NCBI GenBank assembly: GCA_948099385.1
Contig: CANUEZ040000014.1
Span: forward strand, 2,480,001 to 2,544,000
Source: Fasciola hepatica
Lineage: Eukaryota; Platyhelminthes; Trematoda; Plagiorchiida; Fasciolidae
DNA: 64,000 bases
Reading direction: 5' to 3'
A program made the position numbers and the translations under genes. Positions 11,254 through 22,451 of this stretch are shown piece by piece (the first letter of the stretch is position 1; each line of letters opens with the position of its first letter). The notes under the pieces were generated by a model. That model saw only the letters and a program-made list of their open reading frames with translations, did no database searches and was not told the DNA's origin.

Positions 11254-11434
11254 GTACAGCGTTAAACAGTAGGGCAAGCCCCACTGACCACTGCCTTTCT
11301 CACCATGTTGAACGTTGAATTAAAAAGTATGAATATACAAGATGGACAGGGAGTGGACCTATATGGGTGGGAAAAGAAAAGAATGCCCTAGTAGCCAACA
11401 CACGGAATACACAGTCTAACTGTACAAACGCACA

Positions 11435-11680
11435 TCGATCAGTCATTCTGATTCAATAGAAAGTGACAACACGATCTCCACTGTTCGCGGTTCGCAGCCA
11501 TATCCTTCAGTGTCTCCAGCCAACTGGTGGACGGATCTTTTGGACCCCAACCACGAAGACGTGAAGCACCTACTTTTCCTAAGTTTGCTGTACATTTTCT
11601 CATTCCTCGCTGCCACGTCATCTGTTGACCTCCACGTGGATAGTGAGGTGCTGTGCATCGATAATATCTTTCGCGCTTTA
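11435..11680 (-). pseudogene. RTE-like retrotransposon, C-terminal protein fragment (minus)
   Basis: Reading down from about 11658, two overlapping frames carry the last segment of an RTE-type polyprotein: MTWQRGMRKCTANLGKVG, RLRGWGPKDPSTSWLETL and DMAANREQWRSCCHFLL, with a stop near 11439. WGP(R/K)DP...WLETL...W is the shared end of the other copies here (40.9, 41.9 and 58.1 kb). Upstream frames are shifted and nothing earlier in the protein is visible, so it is a short 5'-truncated or eroded copy. Confidence 0.75.
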
Positions 11681-11689
11681 AAGTTACGA

Positions 11690-12119
11690 TGTGTGGTTTT
11701 GGGACAGGGTATTCAGTCTTCCGAGTCTCGTGATTTAGAAAAAATCAAAGTCGACTACCGTAGCACCTATGCATTTATTTGATAAATGGTAGGTAGCACT
11801 ATGTAAAGACTGTTGGTGTTTGAGCGTTAACATCTTCGCAGCATCATTTAAATATGTTGGAAACACCGTACCAGATTTTCCGAGGCAAGGTTTGGGAAGT
11901 TGGGAACCAGAAGTTAGTTCATGGGGTTACACAGGCCTGCAGAAAGACTCCCTTTGGCTACAATGCTCTCTGAGGCAAGTAGCGGATGGTGTACGGGTCG
12001 AGGTAGTTGTTACAATACAGCGCAGTGGTTTAAGAGAACCTCAACCAGTGGGCTTGGTCAAACTGGACGATTCAGACTTCGATGTTACAGTTTACTTGAT
12101 CCGCCCGCTAGGTAGCCGG
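11690..12119. other. no recognisable gene
   Basis: The plus-strand frame 11820-12137 (105 codons) runs into the RTE 3' region and has no recognised domain. Confidence 0.35.
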
Positions 12120-12345
12120 AGACAGTACGTGACATAACTGAGTGTCGCAGTCCGTGGTGTAGTTGCATTTTGGTCCTCTATCGGTGTGCATGATTTCGTA
12201 CGCGCCTTCCTTTGTTGATTGGATGTTCTTTGCTTCAGCTTATTTCAGTTCTGATCCGACAATGCCGTGAGGTAGCAACCAAAACCGAAATACAGAAGTG
12301 CGCGGTTAATGGTTGAATGAAATACGCAGAACTGAGCACCATGAA
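12120..12345 (+). mobile_element. RTE-like retrotransposon 3' end
   Basis: GTGTCGCAGTCCG and GTAGTTGCATT match the end of coding sequence of the copy at 41.03 kb (GTGTCGCGGTCAG, GTAGTTGCATT). The tail GGTAGCAACCAAAACCGAAATACAGAAGTGCGCGGTTAATGG corresponds to GGCAATAGCCAAAACC, ACACAGAAGTGCGAGG at 41160-41200. This is the noncoding 3' end of one copy, placed just upstream of another copy in the same orientation. Confidence 0.65.
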
Positions 12346-12799
12346 AGAGAATATCGAGGCTCGATTAGAGTCTGCTTAACTGGACCACCTGTTGCATTAC
12401 CCTAATACTGCAATTAAATTGATTATTCGCATTCAGTGAACTGTGATTGATTTGGTTTTGGCCCGTGGCGGTGAGGTCCACAGTGTTTGCGTGTGTGAGA
12501 AGCATTTTTCGGTTGAGGTGTGATGTGGTAATCCCGTGAACGGTTGTTGAGTGGTCTATTCCATTGAGGAGTGAATTTCAGCACGGAAGTCCGAATATCT
12601 CCATTGTGGTCAAGTTTGTTGGTCGATAACCTTGCTGCTACCAAGCTCATGATCTCATTTGACCTTAATTGGTTTTTCATTTCTGATTTCCACACGGATA
12701 CTTACCGATCATCCTCAGTGATGCAATAGACAGTTGCGACTGCGTAGTCAGCCGCTTCCACTGCATTCGTTTTTAGATACAAGTGTGAACGTTGCACAT
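12346..12799. other. unassigned spacer between two RTE copies
   Basis: Contains a 90-codon minus-strand frame (12423-12695) with no recognised domain; it may belong to an unrecognised repeat. Confidence 0.3.
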
Positions 12800-13689
12800 G
12801 ACTCAGTACCGTCGCAACGAGACTGCACCTTGACGTGGCGTGATGGCTTGCGCGCCTCAGCGAGCGGGCTCCACAGGTTGGCTTACCTCAAGCCGAGGAT
12901 TCAGTCATATCTGGAAGGTCAATGGATAGAGGACTGACGAAGCAGTTTCCTGATCCTTCAGATTTGGGTATCGACTTGGGCCGAAAACTCAGTCGGTAAA
13001 ACCAGTAAAAGAATGACTGGTCCAAGTAGATTGGCTTCCACTCAGCCACCCCGCTGTCTTCTAGACACGTTCTTATTAGAACTGAAGGCTTTGGTTGAGA
13101 ACCCAAATCGTTTTGCTGCTTACGGGCTGAACACCCTAGCAGTACCCGTCCAACATCTCCCGTGAATTGCACGCATACAAAGTACTCCGTACTGCCTCGG
13201 CCGTCGCGCAGGATAATCAGGATCGCCCTGTCCATTGCATCGAGTGGTGTGGGTAGTGATAAGTGGGCTACTGCTCAGAGTTCTCTCTCTTTTATTCAGC
13301 CTTTATCTTCTCTCCCCAACCACCTCTCTTTGCCCCATCTATCCACCCATAATGCTCCCACGGACAACACGGCCGATACACGCAACGGTTCACTGTCAAA
13401 TAGCGTGTATGATCCTCTATCTTATAACGCGCATTTTCTCAAGCCTCGTTAGCCTCTGAATCTCGGCTCCCTTAGCGTGTGTACTCTCATGTAGGCCGGT
13501 CAGTAGGCGTGCCCAACACTCAATAGACTCTTTGAAGATTGATGTCTGCTTTGCAAGTGAAAAACATCCAGGATCCGAGCGGCATGATTCAACCAACTGC
13601 TCCTGATATCTCATCGAGGTGTTGCCTGCGCATTTCAGGAGACGAAGTAGCTAGAGCTACGGGCCAACGTGGTGTATGAATAGTTTTGA

Positions 13690-14210
13690 CTGACAAGGCT
13701 GAGGTTGCCCTTTTAGACTGGCTACCGGTTCATAGTTATTTATGTGCTGGAAGACTTCAGGGGTCGGTTGGCGTTCGAAAGGACAGCTGTATTAGGCGGA
13801 ATTTGTTTATGATCTCGACATACACCCCAACAGACAGCTGCTCTGACACGCATGAGGATGGTTTCTATGGCCTCACCACTCTGACTCACAGGAGCAAAAG
13901 TTAGCTGGTGATTTTAATGCACAAGTTGGCAAACTTAGTGTGTCAGAGGCTTGTTTAGGTGGGCGTTGTTGCTTACCCACCCAGCGCACAGATAACGTGG
14001 ATAGACTTCTCCAGTTTTGTGCAGACAATCGGTTATTTCTGTCTAGTACGAATTTCCGACACTGCTGGCGTTGCACAGCGACATGACGCTCCAACCGTAC
14101 AGGTATTCTGGGCCATGTGGGACATATCGCAGTAAGCTACCGGTGGCGCAGTTCTGTTCAGAACTATAGATCTAACTGATCCACGTACGTAGAGTCGGAC
14201 CATGCACTGA
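13690..14210 (+). pseudogene. RTE-like apurinic/apyrimidinic-type endonuclease domain, broken
   Basis: In one frame 13686-13904 reads LQGSVGVRKDSCIRRN and MISTYTPTDSCSDTHEDG, where related elements have a Y-A-P strand. After a frame change, 13904-13930 gives AGDFNAQVG, the catalytic DFN motif. LLQFCADNRLFLSSTNF follows, and SDH at 14196-14204 matches the catalytic Ser-Asp-His. The active-site motifs remain but are split between frames with stops between them. In life this enzyme nicks target DNA for target-primed reverse transcription. Confidence 0.85.
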
Positions 14211-14259
14211 TTTCAGTGTGATTATCTGTCCAGCTCCATGGTCATCGACACAAACCACA

Positions 14260-15700
14260 AATCCGGTTAGCCGTACAACGTTCGTCCGATCCAGAAGTTC
14301 ACACCAGTTATGAACAGAAATTAGCACATGAGCTAGGATCTACGACAAGTGCTAATGAACATGAGCAATGGGCCCATATCAGACAGGCGACGCACGTGCC
14401 GGCAGGTTTCGCCTGTGGTCCTATACTCGATGTCCATCAAAGACACTGGATTTCTCAAGAGTCGTTAAGTCCAATGGAAGAAAAACAGCTCTCGAACAGC
14501 AAGGAGATGACTGAGACACGAAAATGCCAACAAAGGCAAATTACGAAAAGCCTTTAGAAAGATCGCGAAAATTGTTGGATCAAGGTATCCGAAGAAATGG
14601 AAATAGCAGCTGCTTCAGGTAACAGTCAAAGACTGTTCAAACTTATTCTCGACAACGATGGACGGCGAACTCCGGTCTGTGAAACAATACGCAGTAGAAA
14701 TTGAGAGCCTATTCATAGCGAACAGCAAAGACTGGACCGTTGGGCCGAATACTTCAAGTGGCAGTTTAGCTCGCCGCGTGCTAATGTAATTACTCCGACA
14801 TCATCAAGTGCGATTCCTTGGAGAGAATAAAGTGAGCCCACATTGGAAGTGAAATTATAATCGAGCATTCGATTACCAAAGCGTGGAGAAGTGGCCGGTC
14901 CCGACGAACTTTCTCCGATTCTTTTCAAAATGGGTGTGATGTGTTAATAAAATCACTCACTACCTTGATCCGTGAAATTTAGATCAAGAGGCATATTTCG
15001 TTATTATGGGGCGAGTCATTGGTTGTACCCCATCCTTAAGAAAGGAATACTCAATGACTTTAGTAATCATCGTGGGATCAGTTTAATTCCGATAGCCATC
15101 CAGGTATTAGCCTCGATTTTGCTGCGCCGTCTTGCACCGGCTTGCGAGAGGAACGCCCTCGAACAACACGCCGGATTCCATCCAGGTCGAGGATGCATTG
15201 ACTAGATTTTTACTTCCTGTCAATTATTTGAGACGCGTCACACACACCGTCGATCGACATTGATGGTTTTTCTCGACTTGAAAAGTGCCTTCGGTTCAGT
15301 TGACCGGACAGCCCTGTTCAATGCTCTTCACCAAAAGGTATGCTACAGAAGTTCGTGAATTTTCTGAGGCCACTGAACTCTCATACTCCTGGCCTTGTGA
15401 GGGTTTACGGTGAACTATCCGGTCTGTTCGAATCGACCAGTGGTATTGGACAGGGATGTCCCATTTCTCCATTCTTGTTTACCTTTTTCATGGACAAGAT
15501 AATGGATAATGCCTTGCGAAACCTTCAGTAACCTATATCGCTCTGACGACTTTGTCTGCTTGTTAAAATGCACGGAACATACTCAACGTGTACTAGATAG
15601 ACTCGCAAGAGCTGTAGCTCCATTCGGCATGCGCTTTGCACCTTCAAAGTGTAAGATGATGTTACAAGACTGCATTCATCGGTTCTGGGCTTGATGCTGA
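14260..15700 (+). pseudogene. RTE-like reverse transcriptase domain, broken
   Basis: The linker reads EEMEIAAASGNSQRLFKLI, LDRWAEYFKW and AGPDELSPILFKMG. The palm begins near 15030 with PILKKGILNDFSNHRGISL and HAGFHPGRGCID. Motif A is FLDLKSAFGSVDR (catalytic Asp at 15275-15277), motif B GIGQGCPISPFLFTFF (about 15445-15490) and motif C YRSDDFVCLL, with the Asp pair at 15545-15550 where YADD is usual. The frame shifts between motifs B and C, and stops occur at about 15202 and in the linker. Function is lost although all three catalytic aspartates survive. Confidence 0.9.
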
Positions 15701-16060
15701 ATTGGGAGGTGCTGGCAGTTGTCGACCGCTTCACTTATCTCAGCAGCAGCGTGACGACGGATGGGAGCACAGTAGTGGAGGTGAGCACGCGGATATCCAA
15801 GGTTCGAGTGGCGTACGCTGGAAGAAGCACTTGTAGCGCCGACCTGACATTTCACTGAAGTTGAAAGGCCGTGTACACTGTGCCGCAGTGCGTTCAGTTT
15901 TGTTGTACGGTTGCGAGACTTGGGGTCTGCGTGCTGAAGGTATTCGTCGTTTTGCGGTTTTTGACCTCCGACGTTTGCGTAGTATCGCTAAGATTGGATG
16001 GAATGACAGAGTAAACAATGCTAGCATGATTCAGTTATGGGTCGTACTGAGCGGATCTTT
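15700..16060 (+). pseudogene. RTE-like C-terminal region
   Basis: VVDRFTYLSSSVTTDGST and VVEVSTRIS come first. After a frame change LKGRVHCAAVRSVLLYGCE, TWGLRAEGIRRFAVFD and LRRLRSIAKIGWNDRV follow, near the usual end of fluke RTE proteins. Similarity stops at about 16025 (ASM). The same segment is at 62137-61673 on the minus strand. The antisense strand is also open over 15740-16027, which is a shadow. Confidence 0.88.
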
Positions 16061-16578
16061 TTTGTTGAACTTGAACTACTAATGACAAACAGACATTTGT
16101 AGCATCAATCTCTTTGGGTTGTTCTACATTTGGGGTGTGAAAATTACTTGTAATTCAACAAAGGGAATCGCCAGAGTGAACTGCTGAATATAGTGAATTG
16201 TTGTCCATCCAATAATATAGACGGATTGTTGGGAAGTTCGGGTGAATTCGTTGATTCGTGAGCTTCAGGAGCTGTGATTCGACTTTTTGCGGGCGTTATC
16301 ACGTGACCTGTGAAATGTTCTTTCCAGACATGAGTGAGATTAGTCTAAATCATCTCCACGCTAGTAACAATCTTGTTTTCTAGTTGAAAATCTTTATTTC
16401 CGTATCGTTGTCTCGTGCAGTGGTAAAGTGAAAGTTCCGGTAATATAGTCGTTGCAGTGTCATGTACGCATTCTCTTGCTGAGTTTGAAAATGGCGATCT
16501 TAACGTTTATCGCCTTAAAACCAGTTCAGTGATTGACCGGGTTTGTTATTATTAGATAGATCTGTTTTTCTCTTTTAG

Positions 16579-16726
16579 GTTTACAAAATGTTTACGGTCA
16601 ATGCGACGGTCATTGTCGAAGTACATATATGTGACATACAAAGATCAGTGATTTTTCCGCCGGGGGTTGCAAGTGTTCAGTCTGCAAAAGCACAAAAGGT
16701 AGAGAAACTCCATGAGCCGAGGCTCG
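16579..16726 (+). CDS. weak candidate exon
   Basis: GATCTGTTTTTCTCTTTTAG (ending 16578) is a strong acceptor and CTCG/GTAAGC at 16726-16727 a fair donor. The phase-0 frame is open throughout (VYKMFTVNATVIVEVHICD; VASVQSAKAQKVEKLHE), giving a 0-to-1 phase exon of 148 bases. Another frame reads cysteine-rich (GGCKCSVCKSTKG) but has a stop. No family is recognised. Its end phase would fit the exon at 39295, but nothing else links them. Confidence 0.2.
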
Positions 16727-17869
16727 GTAAGCCCATAAACAGACATCAAAACCTACATTAGTCGAACAGCCCGGCCATTACTTATGAACCAAACCATTCA
16801 TTCGGTTCATAAAAAGACCGTTGTGACTCAAAGGATCTGTGTCAACCTGGTTACGGCACTGATTAATGAAACAACTTTCAAACCACTCTTGTGGATGAGG
16901 GCATCCCGCTGTGTTTGGTTTTTTCAGTTTTGTTTTGGTTAATTGAGTTAGGGTTGGTAACGTTTTCACAACGCCACTGATCTTCCTCAAAGCAGTTGTT
17001 CCGACTGTTGCTGACACAAGACGCTCAGTTAGCTTCGATTAACCTGGAGCATTTGTTTTCCCAACGTTATCTCTTTTTCCTTGGGTTGCGAGTGCGTCTT
17101 CACAGAAGTTGTGAAAGTTTAACGGCGTCTGTCTAAGAGTCTGACAAAGACTGATGATAATCAATCGATGTTTGTGGTAGGGCGACCAAAATATGATGAA
17201 TGTGATAGAGTTTAGTCTAGTGGATAATTGAAGGGAAGCGTTGGACCATTTTGTTCACAGATTATTTTCTCATCTCGCTTAAATACTTTACACTTGCATG
17301 GTTCCCTAAAGTTGAAAATTGTTAAACTATTGTCAGTGCTGTTTCTTTGTGAAGGTCTCAGACTGTAGCAGGGCATGGGGTCGTACCGGGAGTATCGGGT
17401 CTTCTGTTTGGGCCTCACGAGACTGTATTACTCGTTAGATGACATAATGCAACAGTACTCAGATGCATATGTTAATGGACTGTATATTTCTGCATCGTAC
17501 AGTATCACCACCTTACTCATCAGTTGAACCATGTTACAAATCATCAGCATTGCATATCAACTGGGACTTGAATCCAGGAGACATGATTGTGAGTCACGCA
17601 CTCACACTAGATTGCGGATTCCTAACCCATTGCTTCGCGTCGACACTAAACAATATACCGCCCATCCATCGTCGGCTTTGGAGGCTAATAACTGGTTATT
17701 CACATGGCGATAGACTTTCAAGAAGAATCTCTTCTCGTTAGGGTCCAGCTGAAACGAAGACGTCACAAACAGTCGACTGAGTTTGGTTACGTAGTCAGTT
17801 TTTCAATTGTAAGAAATTTGAATTGTTCGCGTAATCATTTGCCATCTGTTTTCAACACCGACTATAGCA
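16727..17869. other. no recognisable gene
   Basis: Small frames on both strands. CTTGAATCCAGGAGACATG with GTGAGTCACGCACTCACAC at 17569-17606 is weakly tRNA-like, but no family is assigned. Confidence 0.35.
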
Positions 17870-17985
17870 AAGGTAAGATATGTGACTCAAATTCATTTAC
17901 CTGGGATTTGAGTCCCAGTTGGGGCTCGATGGATGTGCACTCTTGATGATTCCCAATGAGAAGAAAGCAGCTGCACAGGGCTTCC
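17870..17985 (+). mobile_element. tRNA-derived repeat, family B, 3' part
   Basis: GGGATTTGAGTCCCAGTTGG is B-box-like and is followed by GGCTCGATGGATGTGCACTC and TTGATGATTCCCAATGAGAAG. The order matches 54.9 kb (minus), 45.1 kb and 32.5 kb (minus): GAGTCC, GACTCGGTGG, GTGCAC(T)GCTGATGA. The A-box half is not clear here. Confidence 0.4.
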
Positions 17986-17989
17986 TTGG

Positions 17990-20900
17990 CTTTCACTGTT
18001 GAATTTATCACTGATTCGTCGTGGTGATTCAGTGCCTTAGCAAGTGAAATATGCTGCTAAGCAGATTCTTCAATGGGTAATTTATTACCAATGGTACATT
18101 CTTAGTTTTTTGCTTGCCTCGTGGAAAGTAATTTCTCAAACGTTTTGAAACTGAAAACTGAAACTTCGGATCTCAACTTGTGGAAGCATTCTACAACCCA
18201 AATGAAGCCATTGGCTCTGAAAGTAAAGGTATTTGTAAACCGATCATTGTTTTATGGTCTCATGATATAAATAGATGGGTAAATTTCTAACTGCTTGAAA
18301 CTTCATGTCGTTTTAATTACATCTTTCATCAATTAAAAGATTTGTTCGTTTACATTTACAACGTATATACTCATCTGCCTGAAAAAAATACAACTAAGGA
18401 CCTTTTGGAGCAACAGACTTCGAACTTCTAGTGCGATACGTGTTATGTGATGAATTTGTCGGACTCGTGTGCACTATTATGAAGCAGAATTTTAATTGCT
18501 ACCAGCACTACGAGAAGAGCAGAGAGCATGAGATCATCTTTCAGATGATTTGCTTTTTTACTTCTTGGCCTACTGGTGTGCGCAGAAATCATCCAGATTT
18601 AGGCACTGCGCCCTGGAACTAAGGAGCACTTATGATTCCGTCAGAATAATTTTTACAAGTCCCGGTCGTCGTTCAGCAATCAAATCTGTGGCGTGTTTTA
18701 CTATATTTTTAGATGAAGTCGTCTAACCTCCTTTTTAAGTACCGTGATCCCTCACGGTACAGTTAATGCTTCCCTCCTTCAGAAAATATTAAACCAGAAA
18801 GTGATGAAATAATTGAGGACAATACTTTTGATCATATTTAGTTTTTTTTCCAACCAGGTGCAATTATCGTATACTCATCAGGAGCGAAATTTATTGAAAA
18901 CGTAACTTAGTTGAACGGTATAACTCCAAAACGTGAATGTTTACCAGGATGTTTAGTGACTACCATAGACGTTTGATGATAGTTTTATGTGCACAGTATT
19001 ATTTGAATTCAATAAATAAACGGGAACAACAAAAGAGTGTTTCAATGAGGTGGAATATGTTTCAGCGGAATGAAGTCTTTCTCACGGTTTGATTTGTTGT
19101 TTGGGACGTCGATTTTGAACATCTCTGGATAGACTTCTTCGGTGTCTTATGCTCGCCGGAGTTACTAAAAAATAGGAGGTATCAGAACGCCCGTGACGGA
19201 TCAGGAAGACAGACAAATTAGCTCAAATGAACGTGACTGTTGACACTGAATAAGTTCATTTAATTATCGGTTAAGAATGTCTCAGGGTGCCCAAATCGAT
19301 TGCGTTCTTGCGTAAACTCTAACCCTCCAGTAAAAACAATGTTTTTATCTGTATTTGTCTTTTAATTTTCCATGGTACTTCTGATGCAAATTCATTGCAA
19401 TCGAAAAACACGTTGGACATGGGTTATTCAACTTTCTAACCCACTGTGGCTTTTACAGTATGCATTTTATAAGATGCTCACAGTTTGTTAGGCTAACCTG
19501 AAACGCAAATGTTCGTGAGCTTGATCTTCTTAAAGTCAGTTGATAGCATTTCGGTGTAATAAGCAATGTTCTTGCTGAATATTATTTTAATAAAGAGTTG
19601 TGCGAATTGCTGGACACCTCGTGCTTGTGTAAAGTTCGAAGTTACGCTGGCGTCGTGCATTTGGTCCGCGTTAAATCAGTGAAAGTTGATGTGATTCAGT
19701 TAGGAAGACCGTTGTAATTTCGAAAGTCAAGAATGGCTCTTTGAAATTAAAGCTCATACCACGAACACCCATTGGAAATTCTAGTTTTCATTAAATGCAT
19801 GCCTTATATCTGAGTCCTAATTTTGGTGGCCATTGACTTTGACCCATATATGTCAGTTTTATTTGCCATTTCGCAGCCAAATCTGATCGGGACACAAAGC
19901 CCTACAGCGCGGAAGCACTAAGGATAAGGGCGTGGATAAATCTGTTCAGAAGAGGGAAACCTTTGCCACTGAACTCAGCAAACGTTGAGGTCACTCTTAC
20001 TTTTTGCGTACTCCGTCAAATGATTGTTTTTTTATAAACATAAATACTTTTAAGTAGAGTGTGGTTCATAGTAAAGTTGTTCTAAGCCGTTGTTTTCGAT
20101 TTCTCTCATACATCAGTAGATACAAAATGAAAAATTACTCAATAATTGACTTATCCTCCATCCTTTTACTTGTTCATTTGCCTTTTTGTTTTATTATCTA
20201 GTATTTTTGCATATCCACTCATATTTTATCGAAAAGAAACATTTTTGGTAATACCATGAGGTTCAGCTTATCAGAGAACCACCAATCATCAACATTTACA
20301 AATCACGTGTCCGCTCTGCATCCATTAAAACGCAGACGATTTTCTTCACAGATTTATATCGAAGGATTTCGGTAGTGCTGTGGCGGAGAACCAGCATTGC
20401 TTTCGGTCAGAATACAGCAGTTTAATTCTATAAAATCTAACTTTTCACATTTGGCAACATGTAAGCTATCTAGATGTTGTCCAGTTTATTGGCGGACACA
20501 AAAGATGCACAAGTGATTGGTTGTTTTCCGAAATTCTTTATTCAAGCGGGCGGGGAAAGTGACGAAGGGTTGTTTTAGGCTGTATTAATCCAAAGGCGGA
20601 AAAGAAAATGCTCCAGCTTAAATATGATGTGGCATATATTGATACGCTTTCAAGGCGACAATAAAAGCGACGTTTTTAATGGGTCGTTAGGGTCTGGTAT
20701 ATCAACAGAGACTAGGAATGCTAAGGCCATTTTTCTATGAACATTGGGATATTGGGGACATTTTGGACAGAAACCTTTTGGGATGCGTATGGAAATGGGA
20801 CGATCAGGATGGGGCGATTTGGAATAAAATGCTGATGATGATCAATGAGTCCACCTCGGTGAGAAAAAAACAGATGTCTCGAGAATGAAGCTTTAGTGAC

Positions 20901-21178
20901 ATTGCCTATAGGTCTTGCCTTTTCCTTTCGAGGCATTTTTGCTTAGTCTTCTGCACGGCTGAGTTAATGTGTTAAAACAATTTGGTGACAAATAGCGCTG
21001 ACCCATCCAAATAATCAGAATGAGTCTTCCTATCATAGCATCAGAGAGATACCTGAAATTCCACAAGTGCAACAAACGGGACAATATAGCAGGATGCCAT
21101 CACGTACCAGAAGCAGTAACACTGGAATAAACCCAATTGTTGTGATGGGACAGCCTGTTAAATATAGCAGACGTAATT

Positions 21179-21181
<3 letters not shown>
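17990..21181. other. no recognisable feature
   Basis: AT-rich, densely stopped in all frames. A 63-codon frame at 18431-18622 plus is unconvincing. Confidence 0.45.

Positions 21182-21228
<47 letters not shown>
21182..21228. repeat. (TA)n microsatellite
   Basis: About 23 uninterrupted TA units. A shorter TA run lies at 21335-21346. Open frames through it encode only alternating Ile-Tyr. Confidence 0.99.
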
Positions 21229-21229
<1 letters not shown>

Positions 21230-21654
21230 CTTGTCTGGGTGCGACCGAAACTGTGACTCTGAAATAACGGAGGCCAAAATTACACTGAGACCTTTTAATC
21301 CAACGAATCTCTACCATTTATTCGAAATCTCACTATATATATATATGAACCGGTCTTTAAAAAGGTTACCTGGGGCAACCAAACTGTCTGCTGACTACCA
21401 TTGTTTCCGGAAACGCTGAGTAAGCGGAAGTTAAACAGTAACGTGTGAATAATGTTTGTAGGAAAGCATTATTCACGACATCCTGAATGATGTAGAATTA
21501 GTCGGACATAATGAATGTTTTCAGTCTGTCAGATGGGTTGTTAGAAGACTACTTTTCTGCGTCATATTATTTCTCGCATAAATATGTTCATCGTATAGTC
21601 CTTAACATATAAATTTATTTTCGTATTCACTTACAGTGACGAAACTATGGAAAA

Positions 21655-21775
21655 CCTGAAGGTTTTTTTGCACAGTTTCCCCTTAACAGCCCTGATTTCC
21701 TTGTGATGAGGAATTTATTTTCAGTGTTATAGAAATAATTTATTGCACTTTCTCCACATTGGGCTACGGGGGCGA
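21655..21775 (+). pseudogene. Tc1/mariner transposase scrap
   Basis: The plus strand reads AQFPLNSPDF then MRNLFSVL, aligned with QFPPNSPDL, TEDLFSVLNEEI of the copy at 35535-35600. The nucleotide match continues about 60 bases (AATTTATTTTCAGTGTT; TTTGCTCC/TTTCTCC). The catalytic Glu of the (P)IEN/TED motif is Arg here, and stops follow at once. Only the C-terminal DDE block survives. Confidence 0.6.
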
Positions 21776-22174
21776 AATGATTGTAAATCAAAGAGCACAA
21801 GATACCTAATGGTATTGTAGCTCGGTTTTAAACTCTATGCCGAAAAAGCTGAAATAATTCACTGAAGATAGAGAAAAGTCAACATTAGTAACCAAGTAAT
21901 ATATACACAAAATTTATGGTAGAAGTCTGCATGTACACAAATACCGCAAATTTTTCCATCTGTGGATCGTCGCCGTATACGAAATGGCGAGTTCGTTGAG
22001 TTTATCATGCTATGTTCTTCACGGAGAGGAAAGATAACCCAGAGCGCTTTTGTATTTAACAATCACCAGGTGGTAAGTGTATGTGACATAAAAGGTTTGT
22101 GTCAGGGTGCAACATCTTATTTAAGGGATAGATTCGTTCCAAAAGGTACAACTTCATTCAAATTTTGATGTTAC

Positions 22175-22355
22175 CTGTAGGTATGGTTTCCACCCACTTT
22201 CTGCGCCTGCGGTGTCCCCATGATATAAGACACGTTTTGAAGGAATGGCTTTACAGTGTCGTAGTCGTATTTATACTGTGTTCGAACACGGCTCATTTGT
22301 TCGAAGTGGCTAACGGTCAGTGGCTTTGCGAACTGCTGACGCTCATCATCCACTG
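22175..22355 (-). CDS. candidate internal exon of an unidentified gene
   Basis: Reading down from 22355, a tandem acceptor CAG-CAG is followed by a 59-codon open frame (VDDERQQFAKPLTVSHFEQM; RVRTQYKYDYDTVKPFLQN; IMGTPQAQKVGGNHTYR). It ends at a good donor, CTACAG/GTAACA (22175/22174). Length is 181 bases, phase 1 to 2. A stop lies just upstream in frame, as expected at an intron edge. The polypyrimidine tract is poor. No family is recognised. Composition looks like real protein, and GC is higher than the surroundings. Confidence 0.35.
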
Positions 22356-22405
22356 CTGTTTATGGATATTCACTTCCTAATTGAGATGATCATAATAATC
22401 CGCAT

Positions 22406-22408
<3 letters not shown>

Positions 22409-22448
<40 letters not shown>
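22409..22448. repeat. (AT)n microsatellite
   Basis: Twenty AT units, second of three long TA arrays within 3.3 kb. Confidence 0.99.

Positions 22449-22449
<1 letters not shown>

Positions 22450-22451
<2 letters not shown>

Larger units (their letters stand above)
12800..16060 (+). mobile_element. RTE/SR2-like non-LTR retrotransposon, long but degenerate
   Basis: This is the most complete element in the window. About 0.8 kb of GC-richer leader (from the GACGTGGCGTGATGG, GCGCCTCAGCGAGCGGGCT block, 12830-12868) precedes an endonuclease domain, a linker, a reverse transcriptase domain and a C-terminal segment. Many stops and at least four frame changes break it. No 3' untranslated region like those at 12.1 or 41.2 kb follows 16060, so the 3' end seems lost or diverged. 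Both boundaries are approximate. Best sister copy: 61.67-62.14 kb. Confidence 0.88.
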
